Shown here: piece by piece, positions 35,856 to 45,508 of the stretch
How positions within the stretch are numbered: the first letter of the stretch is position 1
How the letters are laid out: every line of letters begins with the position of its first letter
Assembly (NCBI RefSeq): GCF_002019765.1
Contig: NZ_KV917380.1
Coordinates: 1,828,855-1,892,854 of the forward strand
Reading direction: 5' to 3'
Origin: Shouchella oshimensis
GTDB lineage: Bacteria; Bacillota; Bacilli; Bacillales; Bacillaceae_D
Length of the DNA stretch: 64,000 nucleotides
Notes under the pieces: generated by a model
Told to the model about the DNA's origin: nothing
What the model saw: the letters and a program-made list of their open reading frames with translations, nothing else
The model's database searches: none
Program-made: the position numbers and the translations under genes

Positions 35856-36965
35856 ATGGCAAATGAAAATTTTAAGTTACCTGAGCCATATCGGGATACG
35901 TCACGAAAAATCATTCACATTGATATGGATGCTTTTTTTTCATCTGTAGAGGAACGGGATAACCCGTCTTTAAAAGGAAAACCTGTTATCATTGCAAAGC
36001 ACCCAAGAAAAACAGGAGGAAAAGGCATCGTTTCCACAGCAAATTATGAAGCTAGGAAGTACGGCATTCATTCAGCCATGAGCGCTTACGAAGCGTACAA
36101 GCGCTGTCCAGAGGGGATTTTTATATCGGGCAATTATAAAGCATATCAAGAGGCGTCTTTGCGCGTTCGTGAGGTTATGCTTGCATACACCGATTTAGTA
36201 GAGCCGATGTCAATTGATGAAGCGTATTTAGATGTAACAACAAATCGTTTAGGAGAAGTAAGCGCGAGCAAGTTAGCTCGGCATATTCAACGTGAGATTT
36301 GGGAAAAGACCGGTCTGACAAGTTCTGCTGGTGTTTCTTATAATAAATTTCTTGCTAAGATCGCTTCCGATATAAAGAAACCGGCTGGGTTAACGGTTAT
36401 CCCACCTGATCGAGCACAAGCGTTTATAAAAGAATTGCCAGTTGAAAAATTTCCTGGAATTGGTCCGAAAACAGCTGCAAAAATGCATGGTTTGCACATT
36501 TATACAGGAAATGACTTGTATCAGTTATCCCAACTTGATCTTGTTCATCACTTTGGTAAAGCAGGTCTTTCATATTATAAGCGTGCAAGGGGAATTGATC
36601 ATAATCGGTTAAAAGTACACCGGGATCGTAAATCAGTAGGGAAGGAACATACGTATTCTCAACCTTTAATGACAGATGAAGACGTCTTGTTAAAGTTACG
36701 TGTGCTTGCTGAAGAAGTGCAATCCTCTCTTGAGCGCGTAAAGAAACAAGGAAAAACCATCGTTATTAAAATTCGCTATCGTTCATTTGATACGATTACA
36801 CGACGTATTAGCTTGCCTGATTACGTTCATAAATGGGATGATCTATACAGGTATGCACAAGAACTATGGCTTTCTTATGGAACGGTGGATCGTCAAGTGC
36901 GACTGCTTGGCTTAAGTGTCACAAACCTTGTTGAAATTCGGTATCAAACCTTATCCTTGTTTTAA
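35856..36965 (+). CDS. dinB: Y-family DNA polymerase IV
   Basis: Translesion DNA polymerase, 369 residues. Metal-binding DMDAFFSSVE and SIDEAYLD motifs, the thumb helix-hairpin segment FPGIGPKTAAK and a little-finger domain are all present. The C-terminus lacks a clear clamp-binding peptide beyond the final YQTLSLF, which resembles QxxLxLF and may serve as one. ATG 35856 follows AAAGAGG; the open frame extends upstream into glnA without meaning. SOS-controlled by the operator described at 35790. Confidence 0.95.
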   Translation: MANENFKLPEPYRDTSRKIIHIDMDAFFSSVEERDNPSLKGKPVIIAKHPRKTGGKGIVSTANYEARKYGIHSAMSAYEAYKRCPEGIFISGNYKAYQEASLRVREVMLAYTDLVEPMSIDEAYLDVTTNRLGEVSASKLARHIQREIWEKTGLTSSAGVSYNKFLAKIASDIKKPAGLTVIPPDRAQAFIKELPVEKFPGIGPKTAAKMHGLHIYTGNDLYQLSQLDLVHHFGKAGLSYYKRARGIDHNRLKVHRDRKSVGKEHTYSQPLMTDEDVLLKLRVLAEEVQSSLERVKKQGKTIVIKIRYRSFDTITRRISLPDYVHKWDDLYRYAQELWLSYGTVDRQVRLLGLSVTNLVEIRYQTLSLF

Positions 36966-37007
36966 AATGACTTATTCAATGACGCCGTTAAAGTAGTTGA
37001 ACGCTAA

Positions 37008-37100
37008 CTATAGGTAAAACAAAATAATGCCAACAATAATTAATAAGATAAACAGCACAAGAATGGTAATGAGTAACACCATTTCATCTGAGAGATCCAT
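37008..37100 (-). CDS. Small hydrophobic membrane peptide, 30 residues
   Basis: Reading leftwards from 37100, a 30-residue peptide starts MDLSDEM and is then almost wholly hydrophobic (Leu/Ile/Val, ending FYL), a single membrane helix. AGGAGG lies 8 bases before its ATG. Small single-helix peptides of this kind are common around sporulation genes, but I recognise no family. It explains part of the 300-base gap between dinB and the MFS gene. A plus-strand frame over the same bases has no ribosome site. Confidence 0.55.
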   Translation of the reverse strand: MDLSDEMVLLITILVLFILLIIVGIILFYL

Positions 37101-37263
37101 TCCATTCGCCTCCTATGTAGTGGTTACTAATAAGTTATGTCTTTTTTCAAGATGTGTGAAAAAAGAATCAAGAGGAAGGAAAGTAGCTGTTTTAATCCTT
37201 TTTTTACGGATTTAGCCCGTAAAAGAGGTTTGACGGCTGTTTTTTTTTCGCATATATTTAGAG

Positions 37264-38538
37264 TTGCGAAATAATAAGGAAGATCCTTATGTAACGAAGG
37301 TGATCGGTATAAAAGCAGAAAAGCGTAACTTACTTATTATGTGGTTTGCCAACCTGTTTGTTGGTGCAAGCATGACGATGGTCATCCCTTTTTTATCCTT
37401 GTACATTGAATCGTTCGGACAATATTCAGGTGAAGATGTACAAAGATGGTCGGGTTTCGTGTTCGGTGTTTCTTTTTTAGTAGCGTTTCTTGTTGCACCG
37501 ATATGGGGTAGAATTGGCGATCGATATGGACGAAAGAAAGTATTAATTGGAACAGGATTCGGCATTGCCATTTCTGTCTTTTTAATGGGCTATGTGAATT
37601 CTGTTGAAGCGTTGTTTGTTTTGCGCGCCTTTATGGGCTTAGCAACAGGGTTTATTCCTGCTTCTATGGCGTTAATTGCCGCTCAAAGTAGTAAACGTAC
37701 AGCTGGAGAGACTCTTGGAACGTTGCAAACCGGAACTGTATCAGGAGGTTTACTAGGACCACTATTTGGCGGGCTAATTGCAGACACTGTTGGAATGGAG
37801 CTAACCTTTATTTTGACGGCTTCAATCTTGACTTTAGCTTCGTTTTTAGTCGTTTTCGGTGTCAAAGAAGTGATTTATGAAGAAAAAGGAGAAAAGAAAA
37901 AGCGGTATTCTGCGAGAGAAGTGATCCAGTTTATCGTGGGGTCCCCGATCCTTCTCATGGTAATGGTCGTTGCGCTCATTATCCAGATGGCGTTGTTTAG
38001 CATTCAACCATTACTCGCTTTATTTGTAAATGATTTGACCAGTTCAACAGAAAATATGGCCTTTTTAGCAGGAGTGGCTTTTTCGATTACTGGGCTCGGT
38101 AATTTACTATCGACAAGAAAGTGGGGACAACTAGGAGATCGTATTGGCCATGAAAAAGTCATGCTTTTACTTTTAATTTTGTCAGGCCTCTTTTTTATCC
38201 CTCAAGGCTTTGTGGATTCTTTGTGGCAGTTAATTGTATTACGCTTTATTTTCGGATTAGCAGTGGGTGGCTTAATTCCTTGTACAACCGCATTTATTCG
38301 TCAAGCGTGTCCAATCTCCATGCAAGGGGAAGTGCTCGGTTATAATCAAAGCTTTCGTTTTTTAGGGAATGTGTTAGGTCCAGTATCAGGAGGATTACTC
38401 GCAGCTAGTTTTGGTATATCCTATGTCTTTATTAGCGCAGGCGTGTTATTTTTGCTAACAGCTGCGGTACTGAAATGGTTGTTAGCACAGGAAAAGAAGA
38501 AAGAAGAGCAAGGAAAAGAGTCGGTAAATGAACAGTAA
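37264..38538 (+). CDS. Major facilitator superfamily drug-efflux-type transporter
   Basis: A 424-residue, 12-helix MFS protein. Motif A GRIGDRYGRKK sits between helices 2 and 3, with a second copy WGQLGDRIGHEK between 8 and 9; motif C-like GPLFGGLIAD is in helix 5, typical of proton-driven multidrug exporters. The start is uncertain. TTG 37264 has no clear ribosome site, GTG 37300 is possible, and AAGGTGATC lies just upstream of an ATA at 37309. Substrate unknown. Confidence 0.85.
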   Translation: MRNNKEDPYVTKVIGIKAEKRNLLIMWFANLFVGASMTMVIPFLSLYIESFGQYSGEDVQRWSGFVFGVSFLVAFLVAPIWGRIGDRYGRKKVLIGTGFGIAISVFLMGYVNSVEALFVLRAFMGLATGFIPASMALIAAQSSKRTAGETLGTLQTGTVSGGLLGPLFGGLIADTVGMELTFILTASILTLASFLVVFGVKEVIYEEKGEKKKRYSAREVIQFIVGSPILLMVMVVALIIQMALFSIQPLLALFVNDLTSSTENMAFLAGVAFSITGLGNLLSTRKWGQLGDRIGHEKVMLLLLILSGLFFIPQGFVDSLWQLIVLRFIFGLAVGGLIPCTTAFIRQACPISMQGEVLGYNQSFRFLGNVLGPVSGGLLAASFGISYVFISAGVLFLLTAAVLKWLLAQEKKKEEQGKESVNEQ

Positions 38539-38569
38539 AAAAGCACTGGGACCTCCCAGTGCTTTTCTT
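38537..38569. terminator. Bidirectional terminator between MFS gene and lexA
   Basis: AAAAGCACTGGGA/TCCCAGTGCTTTT with a short loop; serves the convergent genes. Confidence 0.9.
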
Positions 38570-39197
38570 ATTGGATGGTGCGAAATACACCAATGACTTT
38601 TCCAAGAATCGTACAGTTGTCCAAGATGATTGGGTCCATTGTTGAATTTTCTGGTTGTAAGCGAATGTAGTTTTTCTCACGGAAAAATCGTTTAACAGTC
38701 GCTTCATGTTCGTCAGTCATGGCTACTATAATATCACCATTATCTGCTGTTTGCGTTTGTTTCACATATACTTGGTCCCCATCCAGAATGCCAGCTTCAA
38801 TCATACTTTCCCCTTGAATAACAAGGGCATACACTTGTTCATGACCAGCCATATGATCTGGAAGTGGAATATAGTCCTCCACATTCTCAATTGCCGTAAT
38901 TGGACTACCGGCGGTGACTTTCCCCATAACAGGAATGTAGCGGGTTTTCTCACGAATAATTACCGCTTCATCTGCTGCTGCTTCAAGGGAAAGAACTTCG
39001 ATTGCTCTTGGCTTTGTTGGATCACGGCGAATGTAGCCTTTCTTTTCAAGTCGTGCAAGGTGGCCATGTACAGTAGAGCTTGATGCTAATCCAACTGCTT
39101 CTCCAATTTCACGAACGGAAGGTGGATAGCCTTTCTTTTTCACTTCGTCTTTAATAAATAATAGTATTTCTTCTTGTCTAGTAGATAATTTAGACAC
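38568..39197 (-). CDS. lexA: SOS repressor LexA
   Basis: A 209-residue repressor. The N-terminal winged helix-turn-helix has [22 protein letters not shown]. The C-terminal peptidase has the Ala-Gly cleavage site in VTAGSP, the Ser in [10 protein letters not shown] and the Lys in ATVKRFF. GTG start after GGGTGATGAGGA. Divergent from the small SOS gene at 39352, with shared operators between them. Confidence 0.97.
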   Translation of the reverse strand: MSKLSTRQEEILLFIKDEVKKKGYPPSVREIGEAVGLASSSTVHGHLARLEKKGYIRRDPTKPRAIEVLSLEAAADEAVIIREKTRYIPVMGKVTAGSPITAIENVEDYIPLPDHMAGHEQVYALVIQGESMIEAGILDGDQVYVKQTQTADNGDIIVAMTDEHEATVKRFFREKNYIRLQPENSTMDPIILDNCTILGKVIGVFRTIQ

Positions 39198-39246
39198 TCC
39201 TCATCACCCGCTTTTTCTATGTATTCGTATCCTTACTGTAGCACAT

Positions 39247-39311
39247 CGAACATACGAACGCAAACATAAGTTCTAAAAAGGGTTGACACGAACAATAGTT
39301 CGAGTTATTCT
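39247..39311. promoter_or_regulatory. Divergent lexA / small-gene SOS control region
   Basis: A perfect LexA operator, CGAACAATAGTTCG (39289-39302), fills the 17-base spacer of a plus-strand promoter (TTGACA 39283-39288, TATTCT 39306-39311). Weaker matches, CAAACATAAGTTCT (39261-39274) and CGAACATACGAACG (39247-39260), lie towards lexA and would give self-repression. Established consensus: CGAAC-N4-GTTCG. Confidence 0.9.
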
Positions 39312-39351
39312 CATGTAAGAACAAATATTCTTACGAACGGGTGATCTTATA

Positions 39352-40208
<857 letters not shown>

Positions 40209-40254
40209 AGCATTGAAGATGCTATGATGGCAACAAAAGGATAGGTGATTGTCA

Positions 40255-40494
40255 TTGTTACCAAAAACGAAGCTAAACCGTATAAATGAGCTTTCTCACT
40301 TGGCGAAAACAACCGGCTTAACGAAAGCCCAAAAAGAAGAACAACAAGCTTTACGTAAAGAGTATTTAAGTACATTTCGTTCAGCGTTTAAAAATCAGCT
40401 TCATTCTGTAAAAGTCGTAGACGAAAAGGGTAGCGACGTAACGCCACAAAAGCTAAAAGACAGTAAAGCACAAAAGCAAACTCGACTTCATTAA
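40255..40494 (+). CDS. ynzC: DUF896 protein YnzC
   Basis: A 79-residue helical protein with the family core INELSHLAKTTGLTKAQKEEQQALRKEYL and VKVVDEKGSDVTPQKL. Third gene of the lexA-linked SOS operon. I chose TTG 40255 because GGTGAT lies 5-6 bases upstream; a TTG at 40249 is too close to it. Function unknown. Confidence 0.9.
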   Translation: MLPKTKLNRINELSHLAKTTGLTKAQKEEQQALRKEYLSTFRSAFKNQLHSVKVVDEKGSDVTPQKLKDSKAQKQTRLH

Positions 40495-40529
40495 TGTACA
40501 AGCTTCTGTCAGGCTTGTACATTTTTTTT
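40494..40529 (+). terminator. Terminator after ynzC
   Basis: ATGTACAAGC/GCTTGTACAT followed by T run; closes the SOS operon. Confidence 0.9.
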
Positions 40530-40575
40530 ATTTTGTTTATGATGGAGACGTAAGAAGAATGAAAGGGTGTTACAT

Positions 40576-42570
40576 ATGAATAAAAATATTGAAGAATTAG
40601 CGGTAAATACGATTCGAACACTTTCCATTGATAGTATTGAGAAAGCCAATTCTGGTCACCCAGGTATGCCTATGGGCGCAGCTCCTATGGCGTTGGATTT
40701 GTGGGCGAACCACATGAATCACAATCCAGCGAATCCAAACTGGACAAACCGCGATCGTTTTGTTTTGTCAGCTGGACACGGTTCCATGCTTTTATATAGC
40801 CTATTACATTTAACAGGTTATGATGTAACACTTGATGATTTAAAATCGTTTCGTCAGTTAGGAAGCCGTACACCAGGACACCCTGAATACGGTCATACAC
40901 CAGGTGTAGAAGCTACGACGGGACCCCTCGGTCAAGGCATTGCCATGGCTGTTGGGATGGCAATGGCAGAGCGTCATTTAGCAGCAACATATAATACGGC
41001 AAATCATGAGATTGTGGATCATTATACGTACGCTATTTGTGGCGATGGGGATTTAATGGAAGGGGTATCAGCAGAAGCGGCGTCATTAGCTGGTCACTTA
41101 AAGTTAAATCGTCTTGTTGTACTGTACGATTCAAATGATATCTCACTTGATGGAGATCTTCATGAATCATTTTCTGAAAGTGTGGAAGATCGATTCAAGG
41201 CTTATGGCTGGAATGTGATTTACGTAAAGGATGGCATGGATTTAGTAGAAATTAATAAAGCGATTAAAGAAGCAAAAACATCTGATCGTCCAACATTAAT
41301 TGAAGTGAAAACAGTCATTGGGTTTGGTTCACCTAACAAATCAGCGAAATCAGCTTCTCATGGTTCTCCATTAGGGTCAGATGAAGTGGCTCTTACAAAA
41401 GAAGCGTACAAATGGACATATGAGGAAGATTTTCATATTCCTGAAGAAGTAAGTGAATACTTTACGTCTGTTAAAGAGCAAGGACAAAAGCATGAAGATG
41501 AGTGGAATGAATTATTCGCTGCCTATAAAGCAGAAAATCCGGAGCTCGCAGCACAATATGAGCGTGCCTTTGCAGGAGATTTACCAGAGGGATTTGATCA
41601 AGCGTTGCCGACTTATGAAGCAGGAAAAAGCTTGGCTACACGTGCTTCTTCTGGAGAAGCGTTAAATGCGTTAGCGGCTCATGTGCCTGAACTATTTGGT
41701 GGATCGGCTGATTTAGCTGGTTCAAATAAGACAACCTTAACGAACGAAAGTAATTTTGGTAGAGACAATTATGCAGGACGCAACATTTGGTTCGGTGTTC
41801 GTGAGTTTGCAATGGGGTGTGCATTGAATGGAATGGCGCTCCACGGTGGTCTAAAAGTATTCGGTGGTACATTCTTTGTTTTCTCTGATTATGTTCGTCC
41901 CGCCATTCGTCTATCCGCTCTCATGGGTGTTCCGGTAACGTACGTATTAACGCACGATAGCATCGCTGTTGGTGAAGATGGTCCAACCCACGAGCCTGTT
42001 GAACAGTTAGCTGCTTTACGAGCAATGCCAGGTTTATCTGTTGTTCGTCCTGGAGATGGAAATGAAACTGCAGCAGCATGGAAACTTGCGCTAGAGTCTC
42101 AGAAAGAGCCAACTGTACTCGTATTAAGCCGTCAAAATGTTGATACACAAGAAGAAACAACAACGAAGGCATATGAAGGTGTGAAAAAAGGTGGATACGT
42201 ACTTTCAGAAACTAACGGTGAACCAGATGCCATTTTATTGGCAACAGGGTCTGAAGTACAACTTGCGATGAAAGCGAAAGCAGCACTTGCACAAGAAAAC
42301 ATTGATGTTTCTGTTGTAAGTATGCCTAGCTGGGATCGTTTTGAAGCTCAGCCGAAAGAATATAAAGATGCAGTGATTCCAAAACACGTTAAAGCACGTC
42401 TCGCTATTGAGATGGGGGCATCCCTAGGATGGGCAAAGTACATCGGTGATGAAGGAGATACTCTCACCATTGATACTTTTGGTGCTTCTGGTGCTGGCGA
42501 TGAAATCATTGCCGAGTACGGTTTTACTGTTGAAAATGTAGTAAGCAAAGTAAAAGCATTGCTTTCATAA
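40576..42570 (+). CDS. tkt: Transketolase
   Basis: Thiamine-diphosphate enzyme of the pentose phosphate pathway. The 664-residue protein has the ThDP motif GDGDLMEG ... [11 protein letters not shown], the pyrimidine-domain Glu region and substrate His residues ([26 protein letters not shown]). ATG 40576 follows GAAAGGG. Closed by its own terminator. Confidence 0.98.
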   Translation: MNKNIEELAVNTIRTLSIDSIEKANSGHPGMPMGAAPMALDLWANHMNHNPANPNWTNRDRFVLSAGHGSMLLYSLLHLTGYDVTLDDLKSFRQLGSRTPGHPEYGHTPGVEATTGPLGQGIAMAVGMAMAERHLAATYNTANHEIVDHYTYAICGDGDLMEGVSAEAASLAGHLKLNRLVVLYDSNDISLDGDLHESFSESVEDRFKAYGWNVIYVKDGMDLVEINKAIKEAKTSDRPTLIEVKTVIGFGSPNKSAKSASHGSPLGSDEVALTKEAYKWTYEEDFHIPEEVSEYFTSVKEQGQKHEDEWNELFAAYKAENPELAAQYERAFAGDLPEGFDQALPTYEAGKSLATRASSGEALNALAAHVPELFGGSADLAGSNKTTLTNESNFGRDNYAGRNIWFGVREFAMGCALNGMALHGGLKVFGGTFFVFSDYVRPAIRLSALMGVPVTYVLTHDSIAVGEDGPTHEPVEQLAALRAMPGLSVVRPGDGNETAAAWKLALESQKEPTVLVLSRQNVDTQEETTTKAYEGVKKGGYVLSETNGEPDAILLATGSEVQLAMKAKAALAQENIDVSVVSMPSWDRFEAQPKEYKDAVIPKHVKARLAIEMGASLGWAKYIGDEGDTLTIDTFGASGAGDEIIAEYGFTVENVVSKVKALLS

Positions 42571-42578
42571 AAAACGCA

Positions 42579-42617
42579 GCCTATGATTGACTAGATTAGT
42601 GAATCATAGGCTTTTTT
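42579..42617 (+). terminator. Terminator after tkt
   Basis: GCCTATGATT/AATCATAGGC followed by six T residues. Confidence 0.9.
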
Positions 42618-42663
42618 AAAAAGAACAATAGAGACGAGCACAATAGGTGTTTTTCATACGGTA

Positions 42664-42728
42664 TTCGACAAAACTAGTGAGGTTCTTCACGACAAATAGA
42701 CAGCATCTTTTTGAAAAATAAGTATAAT
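42664..42728 (+). promoter_or_regulatory. sirA promoter region with Spo0A box
   Basis: TTCGACA (42664-42670) is a perfect reverse Spo0A box (TGTCGAA). A TATAAT -10 lies at 42723-42728 with no good -35, as expected of an activated promoter. Spo0A-P activates sirA in B. subtilis. Confidence 0.65.
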
Positions 42729-42771
42729 GAAGATAGATTCGAAATTTTCATTCTGCTGAAGGAGAGAAGAG

Positions 42772-43200
42772 ATGAGATACTATGAATTATTCAATGTCAC
42801 AGAAGATGTAGCATCCTCTTATCTTGGTAAAGAAATGAAATTATTTCAGTTATTTGAAGAACGAGAACAAGCGCGTAAGCATACCCAGCCGATTTATGAT
42901 CGCCAAATCAACTATATAACAACATCGATGCCGGAAGAAGAAATTAAACAAATCTTTTTATCTCGTTATAAAGAAGAAGATGCAAATCGCTTTGTTGCAG
43001 CTTCTGATGGAAATCCAAAAAATCAGTGCGCGCTTATGCTAGATGCAAAGAAAATTTGTCTGCAAGCAGAGGGAGATTTACAGGCGGAGACCGATGTGTT
43101 TGATCTGTTAAGGGAAGTAAATGGCTTCTTTTTTGCAGTAAATGTAAACGATCGACGGTTTGGCTGGCTGAAACCATATGAAAAACAAAGCGTGCTCTAA
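42772..43200 (+). CDS. sirA: Sporulation inhibitor of replication SirA
   Basis: A 142-residue protein matching SirA (YneE), which binds DnaA domain I and stops new replication rounds on sporulation entry. Similarity is moderate but spread along the protein: RYYELFNV start, LFQLFEE, QINYIT, and the conserved end with FFFAVNVNDRRFGWLKP. Position between tkt and yneF is as in B. subtilis. Confidence 0.85.
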   Translation: MRYYELFNVTEDVASSYLGKEMKLFQLFEEREQARKHTQPIYDRQINYITTSMPEEEIKQIFLSRYKEEDANRFVAASDGNPKNQCALMLDAKKICLQAEGDLQAETDVFDLLREVNGFFFAVNVNDRRFGWLKPYEKQSVL

Positions 43201-43212
43201 GCATGCTTTTTT
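43188..43212 (+). terminator. Terminator after sirA
   Basis: AAGCgTGC with GCAtGCTT, then T run; overlaps the stop codon. Confidence 0.7.
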
Positions 43213-43293
43213 AAGTGCTTTAAAATCGATGCCTGCTCGTGTATAATAGATAAGGTTCAATAGAAGTAGAACGTGTGAGAAGGAGGTTTAACA

Positions 43294-43509
43294 TTGATCT
43301 GGCATATTATAGGGTATACTGTAGCGGTTCTAGCAGGTATAGCAATTGGCTTTTTTATTGCTCGTAAAACCATGATGTCTTACTTGAAAAAGAACCCACC
43401 GATTAATGAGCAAATGTTACGGGTGATGATGCAACAAATGGGACAAAATCCATCACAAAAGAAAATCACTCAAATGATGAAGGCTATGCAAAAGCAACAG
43501 GGGAAGTAA
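43294..43509 (+). CDS. yneF: UPF0154 membrane protein YneF
   Basis: A 71-residue protein with one N-terminal membrane helix and the family hallmark [24 protein letters not shown], then a Met/Gln-rich tail. TTG start with a strong AGGAGG site. Function unknown. Confidence 0.92.
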   Translation: MIWHIIGYTVAVLAGIAIGFFIARKTMMSYLKKNPPINEQMLRVMMQQMGQNPSQKKITQMMKAMQKQQGK

Positions 43510-43538
43510 GAAATCCTCTGATAATCATGAAACGGAAG

Positions 43539-43586
43539 AAATCACTTTATCGTAGGGACCGTAGCGTCGTGGATAAAGTGATTTTT
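43539..43586 (+). terminator. Terminator-like stem after yneF
   Basis: AAATCACTTTATC with GATAAAGTGATTT enclosing about 20 bases, followed by TTTTTG. The large loop is unusual; it could be an attenuator for the downstream exporter. Confidence 0.7.
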
Positions 43587-43677
43587 GTTGTATGTAAACA
43601 GGTTCGTAATAGGATTGTAGATTGTTTAAATCTGCTCTAAACGGCTGTACACTATTGAATAGAAATGTGGTATCTTT

Positions 43678-43706
43678 TTGAGACGAGCAACTGACAATTA
43701 TTTATT
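43678..43706 (+). promoter_or_regulatory. Possible promoter of the ABC exporter genes
   Basis: TTGAGA (43678-43683), 17-base spacer, TTTATT (43701-43706). The -10 is weak. Confidence 0.35.
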
Positions 43707-43753
43707 CATTTTTTTGAAAAAGAGTTAGACAACAAGAGTAATGGGGGAAGGCT

Positions 43754-45508
43754 ATGCGTGTTTTTTTAGATTTAAGCTGGTTTTTCAAGAAACATTGGAA
43801 AGCGTATGTATTTGGGACGCTGGTTTTAGCACTTGTTTCATTTTTGTCGTTAATTCCTCCACGAGTAATTGGGGAAGTTGTCGATTTTATTGATACTGAT
43901 ACACTTACGCAGTCGGCATTATTTCGATACATTGGACTTATTATGGGGATTGGTGTGCTGTTATACATTCTCCGTTTTTTGTGGCGAGTGCTCATCTTTG
44001 GTGCGGCTTTTAAGTTGGCAAGACAAATCCGAAATGATCTGTATCATCATTTCACAAACATGCCGAAATCATTTTATCAAAAGCGCACTACTGGGAATCT
44101 AATGGCAATTTCCACAAATGATGTACGGGCTGTTCAAGCAACTGCCGGGGAAGGCGTGCTCACAATTGTTGACGCCCTCCTACTTGGAGGAATGGTTGTT
44201 GCGACGATGGCGTTGACCCTTAATTGGCAGCTAACAGTCATAACATTATTACCACTTCCGTTAATGGCGATTTTAACGAGCTATTATGGATCGCTCTTAC
44301 ATAAACGCTTTGGCAGTGCACAAGCCGCATTTAGTGTATTAAATGATACGGTACAAGAAAATATTAGTGGAATGAAAGTAACAAAAGCATTCGGACAAGA
44401 AGAAGAAGAAAATCGCCGCTTTCGCCAGCAATCGGCGCTAGTTGTAGACGAGAATGTAAAGGTAGCGAAAATAGATGCATTGTTTGATCCGACCATTAGC
44501 GCAGTTATTGGAACCTGTTATTTGCTAGCGATAGGTTTTGGAGCAGGGTTTGTCGTATCAGGTGAGATGACTATTGGAGAATTAACGTCATTTGTCGTTT
44601 ATCTTGGCTTGTTGATTTGGCCGATGCTTGCGTTAGGAATGTTTTTTAACGTCATTGAACGAGGAAGAGCGTCTTATGATCGAATTCGTGAAGTATTGCA
44701 AGAAGAGTCAGAGCTTAAAGAAGTCGATCATGCAGTTGAAGCACCGATTGTAGGCGATTTAGATGTTGCTATTGATACGTTTTGTTATTCTGAAGATGGC
44801 CCGTCCGTGTTAAGAAATGTACACTTCTCCTTGAAGAAAGGTGAAACACTTGGCATTGTTGGGAAAACCGGCAGTGGTAAAACAACCTTACTTTCCCTTT
44901 TACAGCGCGAGATGGATGTTACGAAGGGGACTATACGTTTAGATTCCATACCCATTGACCAGTTTAAACGAGAACGTGTGAAAGCGGCATTTGGTATAGT
45001 ACCACAAGAACACTTTCTTTTTTCGGCGACAATAGGGGAGAATGTTGCATTTGCAAAGCCTGATGCCTCGATACAAGACATTATTCGAGCCTGCCAACTT
45101 GCAAGTATTCACGATGACATACGTCGTTTCCCAAATGGGTACGACACAGTTGTTGGAGAACGAGGTGTAACGCTCTCAGGTGGTCAAAAGCAGCGAATTT
45201 CGATTGCTCGTGCGATACTGAGCAATCCCGCCATACTCATTTTAGATGACTCCTTATCTGCTGTAGATGCGAAAACAGAAGAGCAAATTTTAGGAGCCCT
45301 TCGAGAAACAAAAACCGAGCAAACTCTTATTATGAGTGCTCACCGATTAAGCGCTGTTAGCCATGCTTCACTCATTTTAGTGATGGAAGAGGGGACGATC
45401 GCTCAGGCAGGGACTCATGTAGAATTAATGGCCCAAGGCGGATGGTACAAAGAGATGTATGAGCGTCAGCAGCTTGAGACGATCGTGGAGCAGGGAGGAT
45501 CATCATGA
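43754..45508 (+). CDS. bmrC: ABC exporter subunit, BmrC/YheI-like
   Basis: A 584-residue half-transporter: six membrane helices (about 15-310) then an ATPase domain. Walker A GKTGSGKTT, the Q-loop PQEHFLF, signature LSGGQKQR and Walker B ILILDDS are seen. As in BmrC, the acid after Walker B is Asp, so this subunit carries the degenerate site of an asymmetric heterodimer. Overlaps the next gene by 4 bases. In B. subtilis bmrCD exports several drugs and is induced by ribosome stalling; such control is not shown here. Confidence 0.87.
   Translation: MRVFLDLSWFFKKHWKAYVFGTLVLALVSFLSLIPPRVIGEVVDFIDTDTLTQSALFRYIGLIMGIGVLLYILRFLWRVLIFGAAFKLARQIRNDLYHHFTNMPKSFYQKRTTGNLMAISTNDVRAVQATAGEGVLTIVDALLLGGMVVATMALTLNWQLTVITLLPLPLMAILTSYYGSLLHKRFGSAQAAFSVLNDTVQENISGMKVTKAFGQEEEENRRFRQQSALVVDENVKVAKIDALFDPTISAVIGTCYLLAIGFGAGFVVSGEMTIGELTSFVVYLGLLIWPMLALGMFFNVIERGRASYDRIREVLQEESELKEVDHAVEAPIVGDLDVAIDTFCYSEDGPSVLRNVHFSLKKGETLGIVGKTGSGKTTLLSLLQREMDVTKGTIRLDSIPIDQFKRERVKAAFGIVPQEHFLFSATIGENVAFAKPDASIQDIIRACQLASIHDDIRRFPNGYDTVVGERGVTLSGGQKQRISIARAILSNPAILILDDSLSAVDAKTEEQILGALRETKTEQTLIMSAHRLSAVSHASLILVMEEGTIAQAGTHVELMAQGGWYKEMYERQQLETIVEQGGSS

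Noticed and set aside
37027-37215. Plus-strand 62-codon frame in the dinB-MFS gap
   Set aside because: No ribosome site and a low-quality composition; the minus-strand 30-residue peptide with AGGAGG explains the region better.
43527-43640. 37-codon leader frame before the ABC exporter
   Set aside because: No ribosome binding site; kept only as a remark in the findings.
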